Origin: Elgaria multicarinata webbii
Taxonomy: Eukaryota; Chordata; Lepidosauria; Squamata; Anguidae
Assembly: GCF_023053635.1 (NCBI RefSeq)
Contig: NC_086179.1
Coordinates: 1,254,001 to 1,318,000 of the forward strand
Reading direction: 5' to 3'
Length of the DNA stretch: 64,000 nt
The notes below the pieces were generated by a model. The model searched no databases. It worked only from the letters and a program-made list of their open reading frames with translations, and had not been told where the DNA came from. Shown piece after piece: positions 11,450 to 22,890 of this stretch. The translations under genes and the position numbers were made by a program. Positions within the stretch are counted from its first letter, which is position 1, and each line of letters starts with the position of its first letter.

Positions 11450-11768
11450 ACTATGGAATTCACTATCACGCAAGATGTAGTGATGGCCACCATTTTGGAT
11501 GGCTTTAAAAGGGGGTTGGATAAATTCCTGGAGGAGAAGGCTATCAATGGCTACTAGTCCTGATGGCTATGGGCTACCTCAAGTATCAGAGGCAATATGC
11601 CTATATACACCGGTTGCTGAGGAATGTGTGTGGGAGGGTGCTGTTGCACCGTGGCCTGCTTTGTTAGTCCCTGGTCGACAGCTGGTTGGCCACTGTGTGA
11701 ACAGAGTGCTGGACTAGATGGACCCTCCGTCTGATGATCCAACCTCAGGGTTCTTCTGATGCTCTTAT
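11450..11768 (+). mobile_element. CR1-clade LINE end, TTCTTATG-tail subfamily
   Basis: Encodes GFKRGLDKFLEEKAINGY in + (TTGGATGGCTTTAAAAGGG region) and ends GGTTCTTCTGATGCTCTTATG. The octamer-like 3' end and the final coding motif mark CR1 kinship, though it is distinct from the ATTCTATG subfamily. Confidence 0.65.
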
Positions 11769-11771
11769 GCA

Positions 11772-12500
11772 ATGATTTGCAGTCTCTTTTCTTGCCGGGA
11801 TAAACATGCCACTTTGAAGACTGTCCTTTTTGTGTTAGCTGCCCAGAAGATCAGGAGAAAAGATGTACAACATGTCCTTTGCCATGACGCCCAGCTGTAT
11901 GAGAGAAAGTTTGGGCTCGCAAGCAATTCTGTGCAAGGAATGACATCCTTTTTGGATCTGCATATTTTGTTTGTTTGAGTGATATATGTTAACTGAGCAG
12001 GGAGATATCGCTATTTAGGCTTTTTTCTCAGATTGTCCTTTAATATGACCTGCCCATCATTGTGACACATTGTGGAAAGTTTTTCCTGACAGCCTGTGGC
12101 TTGAAACAAATAAATGGATGGATTGCGTAAAACACTGAGAAGTAACAGCAGTTTGCATCAAGACGTTTGGAATTTGCGTTGGTTTTTTTTAAAAAAGAAT
12201 AGCCCGCTTTTGTGCTGGCTGAGGCAGCAGGCTGCCCAGACATGGTGAAAGGAGGAGGATATGAGGAGGGGTTGCATGGCTGGTATTATGTCCCAGCCAC
12301 TGGGAACCTGCATCCCCCCTTCGCCCCCAGCACCACCTGTAATCTCCAGACTCTGCCTTTGATCCCTCTGATAAAAGGGATCCAACCCACCTGCTGGGTG
12401 GGACAAAAAACAACCACCCAATCTCTCTTTGCCTGGGAGGGTCACATCAGCCACCTGACTTACAATCTCTCCTCCTCCAAGATCAGAATCTCTTCAGTGG
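11772..12500. other. Upstream region of the lectin gene
   Basis: No repeat or exon recognised. The 500 bases before the TATA box (12505) are the likely proximal promoter; GGGTCACATCAGCCACCTGA near 12440 could be a regulatory patch, but no specific factor site is claimed. Confidence 0.35.
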
Positions 12501-12504
12501 GACC

Positions 12505-12510
12505 TATAAA
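12505..12510 (+). promoter_or_regulatory. TATA box of the C-type lectin gene
   Basis: TATAAAAATA begins at 12505, about 30 bases before the inferred transcription start. The leader exon ends at a strong donor (CAG then GTGAGT at 12581). A TATA promoter with an untranslated first exon suits a tissue-restricted secreted lectin. The start site itself is inferred from spacing. Confidence 0.55.
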
Positions 12511-12534
12511 AATAGGGGAATCTGCCAGTTTCCT

Positions 12535-15500
12535 GCACTGGCTGACCTGGAATTGCATCCTTTTGGACAGAGGCAGACAGGTGAGTTGCTCCATCCTGCC
12601 TCCTTTGACTTTATGGTAGTGCTGCAAGCTTCAGGGAGTTAATCAATGGAATTTGCCAAATCGAGGTGTTTTTTTAAAGAAAAGTTTTTATTGTTTTACA
12701 AAGCAGGGCCCTTAGAGGAATGTTGCTTAGTCTTTGGGAACAAGCCCTGCATAGGCCAGAGAAGCTCACTGAAAGGAAGTGCCGCATTTACAGCCCTGTT
12801 GGTGCCTTGCCAAAAAGGGCTCTCGCACAGCACTGCAGAGATCTTGTGTTGAAGCCACACACCGTCCTTAATTCTGCCAAAATTAGGAAGTTGCTGTGTT
12901 TAAAGTCTTGGCTGAAGAACACTGACTGGCTGGCAGAACAGAAGAGCGTAAGCCCAGTCCACGAAGTTCGTCTCAAGAACAGTTAAAATCCATGACCTCG
13001 GAGACTCAGAGCTCATGGCTGTTTTCACAAATGCAGTCATGAAAATGCATCTTTGTTCTACTGGGAATGCATTCCAGTAGCCTTTGCTTGGGAAAAACAA
13101 AGGCAAAGCAAACTGGTCCCTTTTATTCAGGAGCAGCGTGTAAATGCAGATAGATGCTTTTAATGTTTTGATTAGCCAGTTAAAAGCCAGGTAGGTGGCA
13201 GAGTGTGGACAAGTTTTAATCAGTTAACAGTGCCCCCCGTTTTTTTTACATTTAGCTGAGAAGCTCCTTTGGGCAGAAGCAGTGTGGCGTAGAGGTTGGT
13301 TAGAGTGCTGGGCTGGGACTGGGGAGGCCTGAGTTCTAGTCCCCAATCAGCCATGAAGCTCACTGGGTGACTATGGACCAGTCACTGACTCCCAGCCTAA
13401 CCTACATCACAGGGTTGCTGTGAGGATAAAAAGGCATGAGGCCCATGCAAGCCACATTGGGCTCCTTGGAGGGAAAGGAAGGATACAAATGTAATGAATA
13501 ATAAATAAATAATATCATCCTCTTAGCATAATATTATAACTGGTCCATATCAGCCAGTGGTTGAAAAACAGGGGAAAGTGGGTTTAACTCCAGATGCAGC
13601 AGCACAGCAGCAGCCTGGATCAGCCACCATTTGCCACCATGGGTCAAGAGATAGGTTGCTCAGACATCTTTGGCCTATGGCCATCCCCGGGGGCTTTGCC
13701 AGAAAGAGCCATCTTAGCCGCTTCCTGTAAGGCATTCAAACTGGAGCATCATAGATGTTGCTGTGGACATAAGAGCATCAGAAGAGCCCTGAGGCTGGAT
13801 CAGACTGAGGGTCCATCTAGTCCAATGCTCTGCTCATACAGTGGCCCAGGGACCCACAAGCAGGACATGGTGCAACAGCACCCTCCTGCCCATGTTCCTC
13901 AGCAACTGGTGCACACAGGCTTACTGCCTTGAATGCTGGAGGTAGCACAGAGCCATCAGGGCTAGTAGCCTTCTTGGACAAGTGCTGAGCCAACCCAAAT
14001 AGCATAGGCTAGAAGCACAAATGAGCTCTGTGATGGGTTCCACTTCCAGTTTTCCAGCTGGGCTTGGAGAAAAGGGATCTTAGGCACACGCCACACGCCA
14101 GGTTCATTCAGGAGTGCCAAGGCTTCTTTCCACACATTCTGCTTCTAGCAGTTAGTTGGTAAGAACGGACCAGAAAGGGTGAGAAGGAACTCTTCCCAGG
14201 TCCTCTCCCATCATGGTTTCTCTGTCTGTTGCTCTCTTTCCAGAGCTGAAAAAATCAAGAAGATGGGTCTGATGGCCTGTTTCAGCATTGGGCTCCTCGG
14301 ATGCCTGGTGGGTGGACCCTTCCTGGGCGGTGAGTCCTCTCTCTCTCATTCTCTCTCTCTCTCCCATACCTACAACAAACACACACACACACACACACAC
14401 ACCTGCAAGCTCAAGCGGAAGGGACCATCCCAGGCCACTGACGAGGATGCCCCTTGAATCTGCAGTGCAAATCCTGTGCTGCATCCTCAGTAGGAATGGA
14501 GAAAGAGTGGGAGCCTCAGCGCTCTACCCAGGGGTATAGGGGAGAGAAACGCCCCTGCCGCTCCTCTCTTGTTGCGGGAGGCTGTGAAGGTCCGTGAAGG
14601 CTCCTCTCCTTCCCTCCCTCTCAAGACTTGTTGTCCAAACAGGAGTCCACGCTGACAAAGGCTGCCCTCAGAACTGGCTCGGCTACAACGGACGCTGCTA
14701 CGGCTACTTCCCCCAGGAGGTGACCTGGCAACAGGCGGAGGTGAGTGGCAGAGAATGGGGCCCGTGAGACAGGGCAGAGTGTGGCGGTTGGTTGGTTGGT
14801 GCGTGGGTGGCTGGGTGGGTGGGCACCCTCAGCAACTAAGGTGAGTGGCCCTGAAGAAGTTTCATTGCGCCCCATAGCGCCCGTGCGCGCCCGCACACAC
14901 ACGCAGCTGCCCCCTAGCACAACCCCCGCACTGCCCACAGAACACCCCCCCACACACACACTCCGCTCCACCACATCCCTTTTCTCTGGACACAGACTTC
15001 CTGCCTGCTCTGGTGCTGGGATTGTTTTGGGGAGCGCGAGGGGCGGGGGGAGCCGGGTCCACCATGCCCCCCTCCCCTGTCCTTGGGTTTGAGGTCTACT
15101 TGACAGCAGCTCCCTGGGGACGTGCACTGCTGCTGGGAGGCAGCCCAAAGGCGTGGATCCAGCTGGCCACGGGAGGAGTTCCTGCGCTGTGTTGCTGCTG
15201 TTGTTGCGCTGCGCCTCTACTTCCCTGAGAAGTGAGACCGCGCGAACCAGGGCTGGCTTCCCTTGGGAGAGGGCGCCTTCCCTTGGGAGCCTCCAAGCTT
15301 TTCATCACGACGATTCATTTGCCAACGTGCAAATGGAGCATGAAAGGGGAGAAGAAGCAGGCGTGCCTGCTGCAGGCAGCTCCGGAAAGTGTCGTGCAGC
15401 AGGGCTTTGCAGGACCCGAGGGGAGCAAACCTGGCTGTTTCTTCACACGCCTTGCGCCGACCCTGCCCTTCGCTGCGGCTCTTTCACTCTCCCTGACGGC

Positions 15501-18500
15501 TGTCTCAGACGCAAAGAAAGAAAGAAAGAAAGAAAGAAAGGAAGGAAGGAAGGAAGGAAGGAAGGAAGGAAGGAAGGAAGGAAGAAAGAGGGCCAACTCT
15601 CTTGCCACCACCCAGGCCTGAACAGCTCTTGGAGTTGACGGCTTGCTAAAGCACCTTACAGAGTAGATTTAAAAAGATTCCTTGCGGAGTCCTCTGACTT
15701 TTCTTTTCTTTTTTCAGTTCTGCTCTTAGAGACCAGTTTCAGCTGTACTCTTGTTCTTTCTCTTTCCTTTCAAATTCAAGGGATAAGTGTAGCACACGTA
15801 CAGACTAGCTGTTTTAGTTTAGATATTTTAATAAATTAGCAAGAGTTTTCTGTGGGCTTCATCCCACTTCATCGGATGCTTTAAGTGGGCCCGGAGGCTT
15901 TGAGACTGGTCCGTCTGCAGCAAGTCTTGCATTCTATGAAAGCAAAAGTGCACCAAGAGTCTTTATAATGTGCACAGAAACTGGAGTCCCCAGCGAGTCC
16001 CTGCTTAACACATTCCCATTTCTTATTCACCTCTTGTTCTGCAATCTTATGTCCGGAAGCGAACCCTTGATTTCAATTCCTCTAGAACGGCTGCCCTGAG
16101 ATCCCTGCTGGTGTGTCCAGGGGGGTTGAAGGGGCCGCCCACAGGCCTATTCATGCTCTTAGGCTTGCTTTCTGCCCATTTAATTTTTGCCTTAAAGATA
16201 GGCCTGTGTGGCTGCTAAGGGGCTTTTGGACACTTGGTTTAAGAGATCCCAATACACAGCATTCGATGAAGCGCAGGTATATTTGCCCTGGATGCAGTGC
16301 GGAGCCCCATTGGGCCCACTTACACGATCACTCATGAGAGAACTCTTCAAATACTTGAAAGGTTGTCACACAGAGGAGGGCCAGGATCTCTTCTCGATCC
16401 TCCCAGAGTGCAGGACATTGAATAACGGGCTCAAGTTAAAGGAAGCCAGATTCCAGCTGGACATCAGGAAAAACTTCCTGACTGTTAGAGCAGTGCGACA
16501 ATGGAACCAGTGACCTAGGGAGGTGGTGGGCTCTCCCACACTAGAGGCCTTCAAGGGGCAGCTGGACAACCCTCTGTCAGGGATGCTTTAGGGTGGATTC
16601 CTGCATTGAGCAGGGGGTTGGACTAGATGGCCTTGTAGGCACCTTCCAACTCTACCATTCTATGATTCTAGTAAGGAGCACAGTTGGCTTCTAGGTTTAT
16701 TGCAAGGTCTGGTTCCTTGCGCTGAGTCTGGTGATGAAGTTTTGCCCCTGCTCAACAATTGGTCCAGGTGAGGGTGCTGCCTCTAAGCTATTTTCCTTCA
16801 TTTCTTCTTTGCTGCTAAGGGAGCTTGGAGGCAGGGGCATGACGGCCTCCTCTGGAATCCACTGCCTGAAGCCAGGGCTTCCCACTGCTTCATTGCTCTG
16901 GCAGGCCCTGCAGCCTTACCCTGTCAGTGGCGCTTCAGCTTCTATTCCACCATCTGTAAAATGGGGGCAATAGCGGCATAGCCCAGAGAATCATATCCTC
17001 GATATAGATCAAAGGCCAACAGAAGCCTCAAGCCCATCAGGGCGAGGCCTCTTCCTTGAGCCCATCATCCTCTGCCTTTTCTCCCCTACTCCAGAGCATA
17101 GCTGGCCCACACATTTCTAGCCGCCAGGCCCCAAAATCTGGGCTTCCCCACACCCCTTCCTCACATCTCTGAGCCTCTCTTGTGCTGCTCGCAGTGGTGG
17201 CTCTTATAGAATCATAGAATCATAGAATAGCAGAGTTGGAAGGGGCCTACAAGGCCATCGAGTCCAACCCCCTGCTCAATGCAGGAATCCACCCTAAAGC
17301 ATCCCTGACAGATGGTTGTCCAGCTGCCTCTTGAAGGCCTCTAGTATGGGAGAGCCCACAACCTCCCTAGGTAGCTGATTCCACCGTCGCACTGCTCTAA
17401 CAGTCAGGAAGTTTTTCCTGATGTCCAGCCGGAATCTGGCTTCCTTTAACTTGAGCCCGTTATTCCATGTCCTGCACTCCGTGTCAGATGTCCAGGAGTC
17501 AAAGGACACGGGAGCCTCCCCACCACCACCCCAGCACCACTTCTGTTGCCCCTCCTTCTCTGTATCTAATACCATTAAGGGACCCCAGGGCAGGGACAGA
17601 GGTGGGGCTTGGGGCTGCTGTCCCTGTGAGATTAGGGGCAAGCCCCCCGGGTCAGGGTCCACATGGCCCAGGAAGCACTCTTGAGCCGTGCCTTTCTGCA
17701 TCTTTTCCTGACTCCTCCTCCTCCTCCCGATAGCACTGGGGGACAATGAGAGAGGCTGGGTGGGTGGATTTATCTTAACGTTAACCAGGGGCATGAACCC
17801 ACTTACCACCCTTCAGATGCAATTAGGATAAGGGCAACCCAGAATGTCTCATCAGTCACGTTTTAGAAAAGTACCTAAAATGCACCAAACAATGAAGAGT
17901 CTTGTGGCCTTTTGTTGTTTTTGCTGCAACTGACTAACACCACACAGCTCTTGAGAAATTGTTAAAATGCACCAACTACTGTACCAAAACAGAGAGACCG
18001 GTGGGTGGAGGGTAGAGAGGGGCAGGAGAGGAGAGACGCCCACAGACAGTGAGGGAGCAGCACCAGGGCTCACGGGGATGCAGAGGCACTTTTTTTATGC
18101 GCAGGGACACTGACATCATCGGCCACCCCCCTGCCAGGATTCCCTGACCCCTCCGGACTTAGCTGCAATCCTCATTTCCCCCAGCAGCACCCCCTTTCGT
18201 CCCCTGTTGCAATGCAGAGTGTTTTGCCATGACGTGGTCTTGAAAGGTCATATTATTCGAGGAGAAAAATAATACCCCCTTCTCCAACTTATTATACAAA
18301 GGGAAATGGAAGGGAAAAAGTTCAGTGGGAAGAAGACGAACGTCATGGCTAAAGGATTTGAGGGAAATGGCACAGCTGGACTTCTATGCAATTATTTAGA
18401 GCGTCAAAAACAAAAATAGTTGTAATGTTAGTGAACCTCCGATAGGAGAAGGCGGCCTTGAAAGGGCAATGCAGACCCCCCCCCCCCGTTGGCTTTACAG

Positions 18501-21340
18501 AAGACCTGCTCCTGGGGGGGGGGGGGGCTAAGAGCTAGAATTACCCCGTTGATGCCAATCCACACACCAGCCTGGGTTTTGGGACTCCCCTCAGGGGTGT
18601 GGCTCTGTGGACTGTCGTCTGCACTTCAGGGTTGGCCCCGGGGCCCCACTGCCTGCAGAGCCATTGCTCCAGATGTCTTGAGAAAGCAGCCAAGCAGCCC
18701 GTGGGGGCAAAAGGGGAACCCGAGGCCGGTAGGCAAGCGATCAGGAAGGGGGGGCAGAGGGTGTCCCCTCTCCTGGTGGCCTGAGGGGGGGGTGTGAAGC
18801 AAAGGTCGTATTCCACTTTGCAAAGTTCGGCAGGCTCCTTAAACTCTACCAAGGGCCATTTCCTGCAGGGGCACGTTTCCTTGAAGGGAAAACTGGGGAT
18901 TGACACAGGGGGCCTTTTAGGAGTGGGGGGAGAGTTGGCAACACCACAAAAGCTGCATCCATCTTCCACGCATAGCTTGAAAGGATGTGTTCTTTCCTCC
19001 CCACCCCCACCCCCACCCCACCTAGAGACGATGCCAGCAGAGCGGGGGCCACCTGGCCTCCATCCTGAACGTCAACGAACACAAGGCCATCGCCCGCTTC
19101 CTGCGCCAGTCCCAGGGCGATGATGATGAAGACGTCTGGCTGGGGCTCTCTATCAAAGTGAGTGCCCCTTCCCCCGGGCTTTGGGGCAGGCTTCCCAGGC
19201 CACTCTTGCCTACCACCCCATGCAGCTGTTGCATCAAAGGGGTCTTGACCCTCCCCCCCGTCCATGTTTCCTCATTCCGTGGCCTCATCCCGTGGCCTGC
19301 ACGGCCTCCCAAGGGGCACCAGCCTCCACCATGAGTGGCCAGCTGGGAGCGGAACAGGGGCCGGCTCCTTGGTGGGGTCCAGGCTGGGAGACTCCCCTCC
19401 CGCTCCGTGCTCCTGGCCTGTGCCAGTTGCCGCATGCTCTTCTCTTGCACGCTTAGAACCGCAAATGGGCCTGGGTGGATGGCAGCCCTGTGGAATACAC
19501 CGCGTGGGAAGAGTACGAGAGCTACGATGACCTGGACGACGAGCACTGCGCTCAACTGGAGGACTCCTCCGGTGAGTAAGGGCCCCCAGCAAATTCCACT
19601 GTGGAGACAAAAGGCTTCGACAGGCAGCCCTGTCCTGGACACAGTGGACTGCCACAGAACTTTCACACGTGGCTAATCAGTGGAACTCACTGCCACAGGC
19701 GGATGTGATCAGAATTTACATGACCAGAGAAGCTACCATTCCTCCCCTCGTGAGGACAAGTGCGTTTGTATTATTTAGGCAAGTTTCACACACAAAGTGA
19801 GCCTGTCGCAGGACCGGCGAGAAATAAGAGGCACAGGCCTCGGAGGCGGCCAGTTTTCCTGTTGGGTCACAAAAGTCCGTCTGGAGGTACAACCACTCCC
19901 TGTCCCCTTGACAAGGTTAATGCCCTTTTGACCAGCGCACGGCAGCCACAAATTCAACCAGTGCACTTTACCTCCATGGAAATGCTGGAAAGGTTCGCCG
20001 TTTGACTTTCTGCCTGCCATGTTGCTGCAAAAGACACAAGAACTTTGCTGGAGGGGGGAAATGGCAGCCCCAGAGCCAGAGCCTGTGAGATCTCTCCCAC
20101 ACCTGCTCTGCAGTCATCAGGGTGAGAAAAGTGCTTTAGCGGTCATAGAATCATAGAATAGTAGAGTTGGAAGGGGCCTACAAGGCCATCGAATCCAACC
20201 CCCTCCTCAATGCAGGAATCTACTCTAAAGCATCCCTGACAGGTGGTTGTCCAGCTGCCTCTTGAAGGCCTCTAGGGTGGGAGAGCCCATAACCTCCCTA
20301 GGTAACTGGTTCCATTGTCGTACTGCTCTAACAGTCAGGAAGTTTTTCCTGGTGTCCAGCTGGAATCTGGCTTCCTGTAACTTGAGCCCGCCACTTCAGC
20401 AAAGGACTGTTTGTTCCCAGGGCAAGACGCTCAGCCTCCGCTGCAGTGCCCATGAGAACGGAAGAGCCATTGGCCTGGTCCACCTCAGACATCTGGTTGT
20501 CCACAACAAGAACAGAATGCTGGGCTTTGTCTCTGTTGCTGCAGCGGCCAACCAGATACCTCTGCAGGACCTGAGGGGGGCAATAGCCCCCTCCCATTCA
20601 TGACCCCCCACCTGGCCTACAGAGGCCTGCTGCCACTGCACCTGGGGACAATATGTGTCCGTTGTGACCAGTAGCCATGGTCAGCCTCCTCCGTGAATGG
20701 GCCTCATCCCCATTCAAAGGCATCCATGTCAGTGGCCCTGAGCTCATCCTGTGGCAGGGAAGTCTATGGGTCCATTACGTATGACCAGATACAAAAGGAG
20801 GGCAGGGCTCCTACAGCTTTAGCTGTTGCGATGAATGGAGTATTTCACCAGGTGCTGCATGCATACAAATGACACCTGCTGAGGTTCCCTTTTCTAGACA
20901 GCTGTTAAAGATACAGGAGCCTGGTCCTCCTTTCCATAGGGTCACCCATCCTGTAAAACATTGTTAGGAGGGTCTTAAAGGGCAAAGTAGAGGAGAAATG
21001 GCCGCCCTGGGCAGCAGTGCCACCTCCTGAACCGTCGTTCAGTTCCAGGGCTGACTCTACTTCTCTTTCCAGGATTCATGCAGTGGGATAATGAGTCCTG
21101 CTTTGACAAGAACCCCTTCCTCTGCAAGGTGTAGGCAAGGCACACGGTGGCCAGGAACCCGTCGGTGGAGGCCACGCTCTGCCTGCTCTGGGTGGCTGCC
21201 CAGAGGCCTCGGACCCAACGCCCCAGCCGCAAAGTCCTCGCTGGTCTTCTCTCGTGGAGCAGCCCCCCTTCACCCCTCCCCCTCACTTGCTCTGCCTCCC
21301 CGTCATATGAAACCCCCAATAAATGTGTCCGGAACACGCT
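12535..21340 (+). CDS. Secreted C-type lectin, ansocalcin/struthiocalcin/ovocleidin-17-like
   Basis: Coding exons are 14263-14329, 14643-14740, 19026-19157, 19457-19571 and 21073-21134. Every junction is GT-AG and in phase, giving 157 residues. A non-coding first exon (about 12535-12580) follows a TATA box and ends at a GTGAGT donor; the next exon opens at 14244, 19 bases before the ATG. Residues 1-24 are a hydrophobic signal peptide; the rest is one C-type lectin domain of the long form with six cysteines (30, 41, 58, 130, 147, 155), the WLGL core at 93-96 and WDN at 142-144. The usual EPN or QPD sugar/calcium motif is absent; that loop is acidic (YESYDDLDDEHC), and a second acidic run (DDDED) lies at 87-91. 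In overall pattern it recalls avian eggshell-matrix lectins, which bind calcium carbonate. A REG-like or venom-type lectin is the main alternative. Secretion is well supported; a mineral role is inference. Intron 14741-19025 carries two CR1 copies, a purine microsatellite and an unclassified repeat. Confidence 0.85.
13273..13510 (+). mobile_element. tRNA-derived SINE with Pol III promoter boxes
   Basis: A perfect A box (TGGCGTAGAGG, 13285-13295) and a near-consensus B box (GTTCTAGTC, 13333-13341) lie 38 bases apart. The body carries CACAGGGTTGCTGTGAGGAT and GGGCTCCTTGGAGGGAAAGG, and the tail is (AATAAAT)n. This design is common to squamate SINEs; I do not assign a named family. It lies in the leader intron of the lectin gene. 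Confidence 0.75.
13767..13985 (-). mobile_element. CR1-clade LINE end, TTCTTATG-tail subfamily
   Basis: CATAAGAGCATCAGAAGAGC, GGTCCATCTAGTCCAATGCT and CAGTGGCCCAGGGACCCACA; the reverse complement of the 11.45 kb copy. Lies in the leader intron of the lectin gene. Confidence 0.6.
14382..14402. repeat. (CA)n microsatellite in lectin intron
   Basis: About ten CA units, 50 bases after the signal-peptide exon, preceded by a CT-rich run. Confidence 0.85.
15245..15430 (+). repeat. Unclassified dispersed repeat, copy 2
   Basis: GGCTGGCTTCCCTTGGGAGA, GCGCCTTCCCTTGGGAGCC and GAAGCAGGCGTGCCTGCTGC mirror the order seen at 8460-8690. Lies in the lectin intron. A shorter related piece is at 10481-10610. 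Confidence 0.5.
15511..15588. repeat. (GAAA)n(GAAG)n purine tract
   Basis: Some six GAAA units followed by about twelve GGAA units, all purine on the + strand, able to form triplex DNA. In the lectin intron. Confidence 0.9.
16340..16670 (+). mobile_element. CR1 LINE fragment in lectin intron
   Basis: Encodes [20 protein letters not shown] and [20 protein letters not shown] in the + direction and ends with the CR1 3' repeat TATGATTCTA. Confidence 0.85.
17207..17480 (-). mobile_element. CR1 LINE fragment in lectin intron
   Basis: Starts with tandem ATAGAATC repeats (three units). Minus strand encodes [19 protein letters not shown] and [19 protein letters not shown]. Truncated at its 5' end near 17480. 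Confidence 0.85.
17490..19025. other. Lectin intron 3, unannotated part
   Basis: Holds homopolymer C (about 18477-18487) and G runs (about 18516-18528) and a polypyrimidine tract before the exon at 19026. No second lectin exon was found here. Confidence 0.4.
20143..20390 (-). mobile_element. CR1 LINE fragment in lectin intron
   Basis: Begins TCATAGAATCATAGAATAGT and covers the C-terminal CR1 coding end and 3' UTR; 5' truncated at CTTGAGCCCG. Confidence 0.8.
20781..20947. mobile_element. GGGTGACC palindromic MITE, right half (copy E)
   Basis: Carries the inner segment (GACCAGATACAAAAGGAGGG) and the full right arm ending ATAGGGTCACCC. The left arm is missing. Lies in the last intron of the lectin gene. 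Confidence 0.6.
21318..21323 (+). terminator. Poly(A) signal of the C-type lectin gene
   Basis: A canonical AATAAA lies 184 bases after the stop codon (21132-21134), giving a short 3' UTR. The TGTTGTCTTCTGTG stretch just beyond is a plausible downstream GU-rich element. Confidence 0.65.
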
Positions 21341-21405
21341 GTTGTCTTCTGTGCTGCTGCTGCTGCTGCATATTGAAGCTTAGGGCTCAAACTCTTTGTT
21401 GCTCC

Positions 21406-21458
21406 AGAGAGCTCCGGCTATTGGGCGGTACAGAAATGTAATAAATAAATAAATAAAT
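21406..21458 (+). mobile_element. L2-like LINE 3' tail
   Basis: GAGAGCTCCGGCTATTGGGC, GGTACAGAAATGTAATAAAT plus (AAAT)n, just after the lectin poly(A) site. Confidence 0.55.
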
Positions 21459-21599
21459 ATGCAAAGTCTCCTGGGTGCCCCCCCTCCCTCCCTGGCTTCC
21501 CAGCAGGGCCGTGTCTTGATGGCATCGCACTGGTGCTGTGAGCCCTTGAACCTGCGTATTGCACACCTTTGCATTATCCCCACAGCAAGGAGTGAAAGT

Positions 21600-22890
21600 G
21601 CGGGTTTTCCACTGGTGCCAGCCTGGTTCCAGTCCTACTTGGATGGAAGGGCTCAGGTGGTTACCGTGGGCACCTGTACATCTACCCCCACAGCCCTCCC
21701 CTGTAGAGTTCCACGGGGTTCCATCCTCTCACCTTTCATGTTCAATGTATATGTGAGGCCACTGGCAGAGTTAATTGGAGCCCATGGGCTGAGGTACCAT
21801 GTGTATGATACCCAGCTTTACATCTCGGTGGGGTCTGACCTCGGAGAGGCAGTTGCTACTCTGTCTTGGTGCCTGGCGGAGATCTGGAACTGGATGCCTA
21901 GGAGTAAACTAAAGCTTAACCCGGAGAAGACTGAGCTGATGGTGATTGGCCGAGGTCAGCGGCAGGCAGATTTGAGGCAGGAGCTCGTAGATCTGCCTAT
22001 TTCAGGAATCCGACCAAGGTTTGTGACTGAGGTGCAGTGGGACCTGCGTGTTATTCTTGACCAATTCCAAACTATGTCCCTAACTATGTCTTCACAGATG
22101 GGGGCCGTGGTTCGGAGTTGCTGTTATCGACTCCATGTGCTCCGCCAAGTTCGCCCCTTTCTGTCAGAGGCTGATCTTACTAGCGCAATCCAGGCCCTGG
22201 TTCTTTCCAGACTGGACTATTGCAACCTGTTGTATACAGGGCTTCCCTTGAAGCCAATCCAACGCCTACAGGCTGTACAAAATGCAGCAGCCAGGTTGGT
22301 CAAGGGGCTCCCAAAGTGGTCTTCTATCACTTTGGTGCTTCAAGAGCTCCCTTGGCTGCCGGTGGCTGCTAGGGTGCGCTATTATTTATTATTATTATTA
22401 TTTATTTATTACATTTCTATACCGCCCAATAGCCGGAGGTCTTGTTGACCATGTATCAAGCCCTGCATTGCTTGGGTCCTGGATACCTGAGCCTCGCCTT
22501 TCTTCTGTGTCTCACCACTGGCAGACTCGCTCTCAGGAGCAGGGTGCCCTGGTGGTCCCCCGCTACAAATTGGAATGTGCTGGGGCCAGGGCTTTTTCAG
22601 TGGCTGGCTCCCGGTTATGGAACAATGTGCCCCTGGAGATTCGACAGGCTCCCGCTCTCAATTGCTTCAAACGCCTTTGTAAGGCGTTTTTATTTTCACA
22701 GAAGTCTGGGGAGGGGGTGGTTTAAATTGGGGTTGAGGGCTTTTAATGGTTTGAGGGTGAGGGTTTAAATGGAATTGTCTTAATGTGGGTTGAGGGTTTT
22801 ATTGGAATTGTTTAATATGTTATTGTAAAGCGCCTCGATGCCAGAAATGGTGAGGCGGCGCTATAAAAATTCTTTAAATAAAATCAATAA
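21600..22890 (+). mobile_element. L2-clade LINE, 5'-truncated and degraded
   Basis: The frame reads WFQSYLDGRAQVVTVG, RGSILSPFMFNVY, a damaged active site (HVYDTQLY where [10 protein letters not shown] is expected), [19 protein letters not shown] and LQAVQNAAARLV. The C-terminal part (SVAGSRLWNNVPLEIR) continues in another frame after an inserted LINE tail at 22383-22441. The 3' end has GGCGGCGCTATAAAAATTC and an A-rich tail. It is a separate, older copy or subfamily from the one at 24.9 kb. Confidence 0.75.
22383..22441 (-). mobile_element. LINE 3' tail inserted in the L2 copy
   Basis: TTATTTATTACATTTCTATA followed by CCGCCCAATAGCC is the reverse complement of the 3' end of the LINE at 5714-6595. 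It interrupts the L2 reading frame between the RT and C-terminal parts. Confidence 0.6.

Noticed and set aside
13273-13341. A functional tRNA gene
   Set aside because: A and B boxes are present but no cloverleaf can be formed; it is the head of a SINE.
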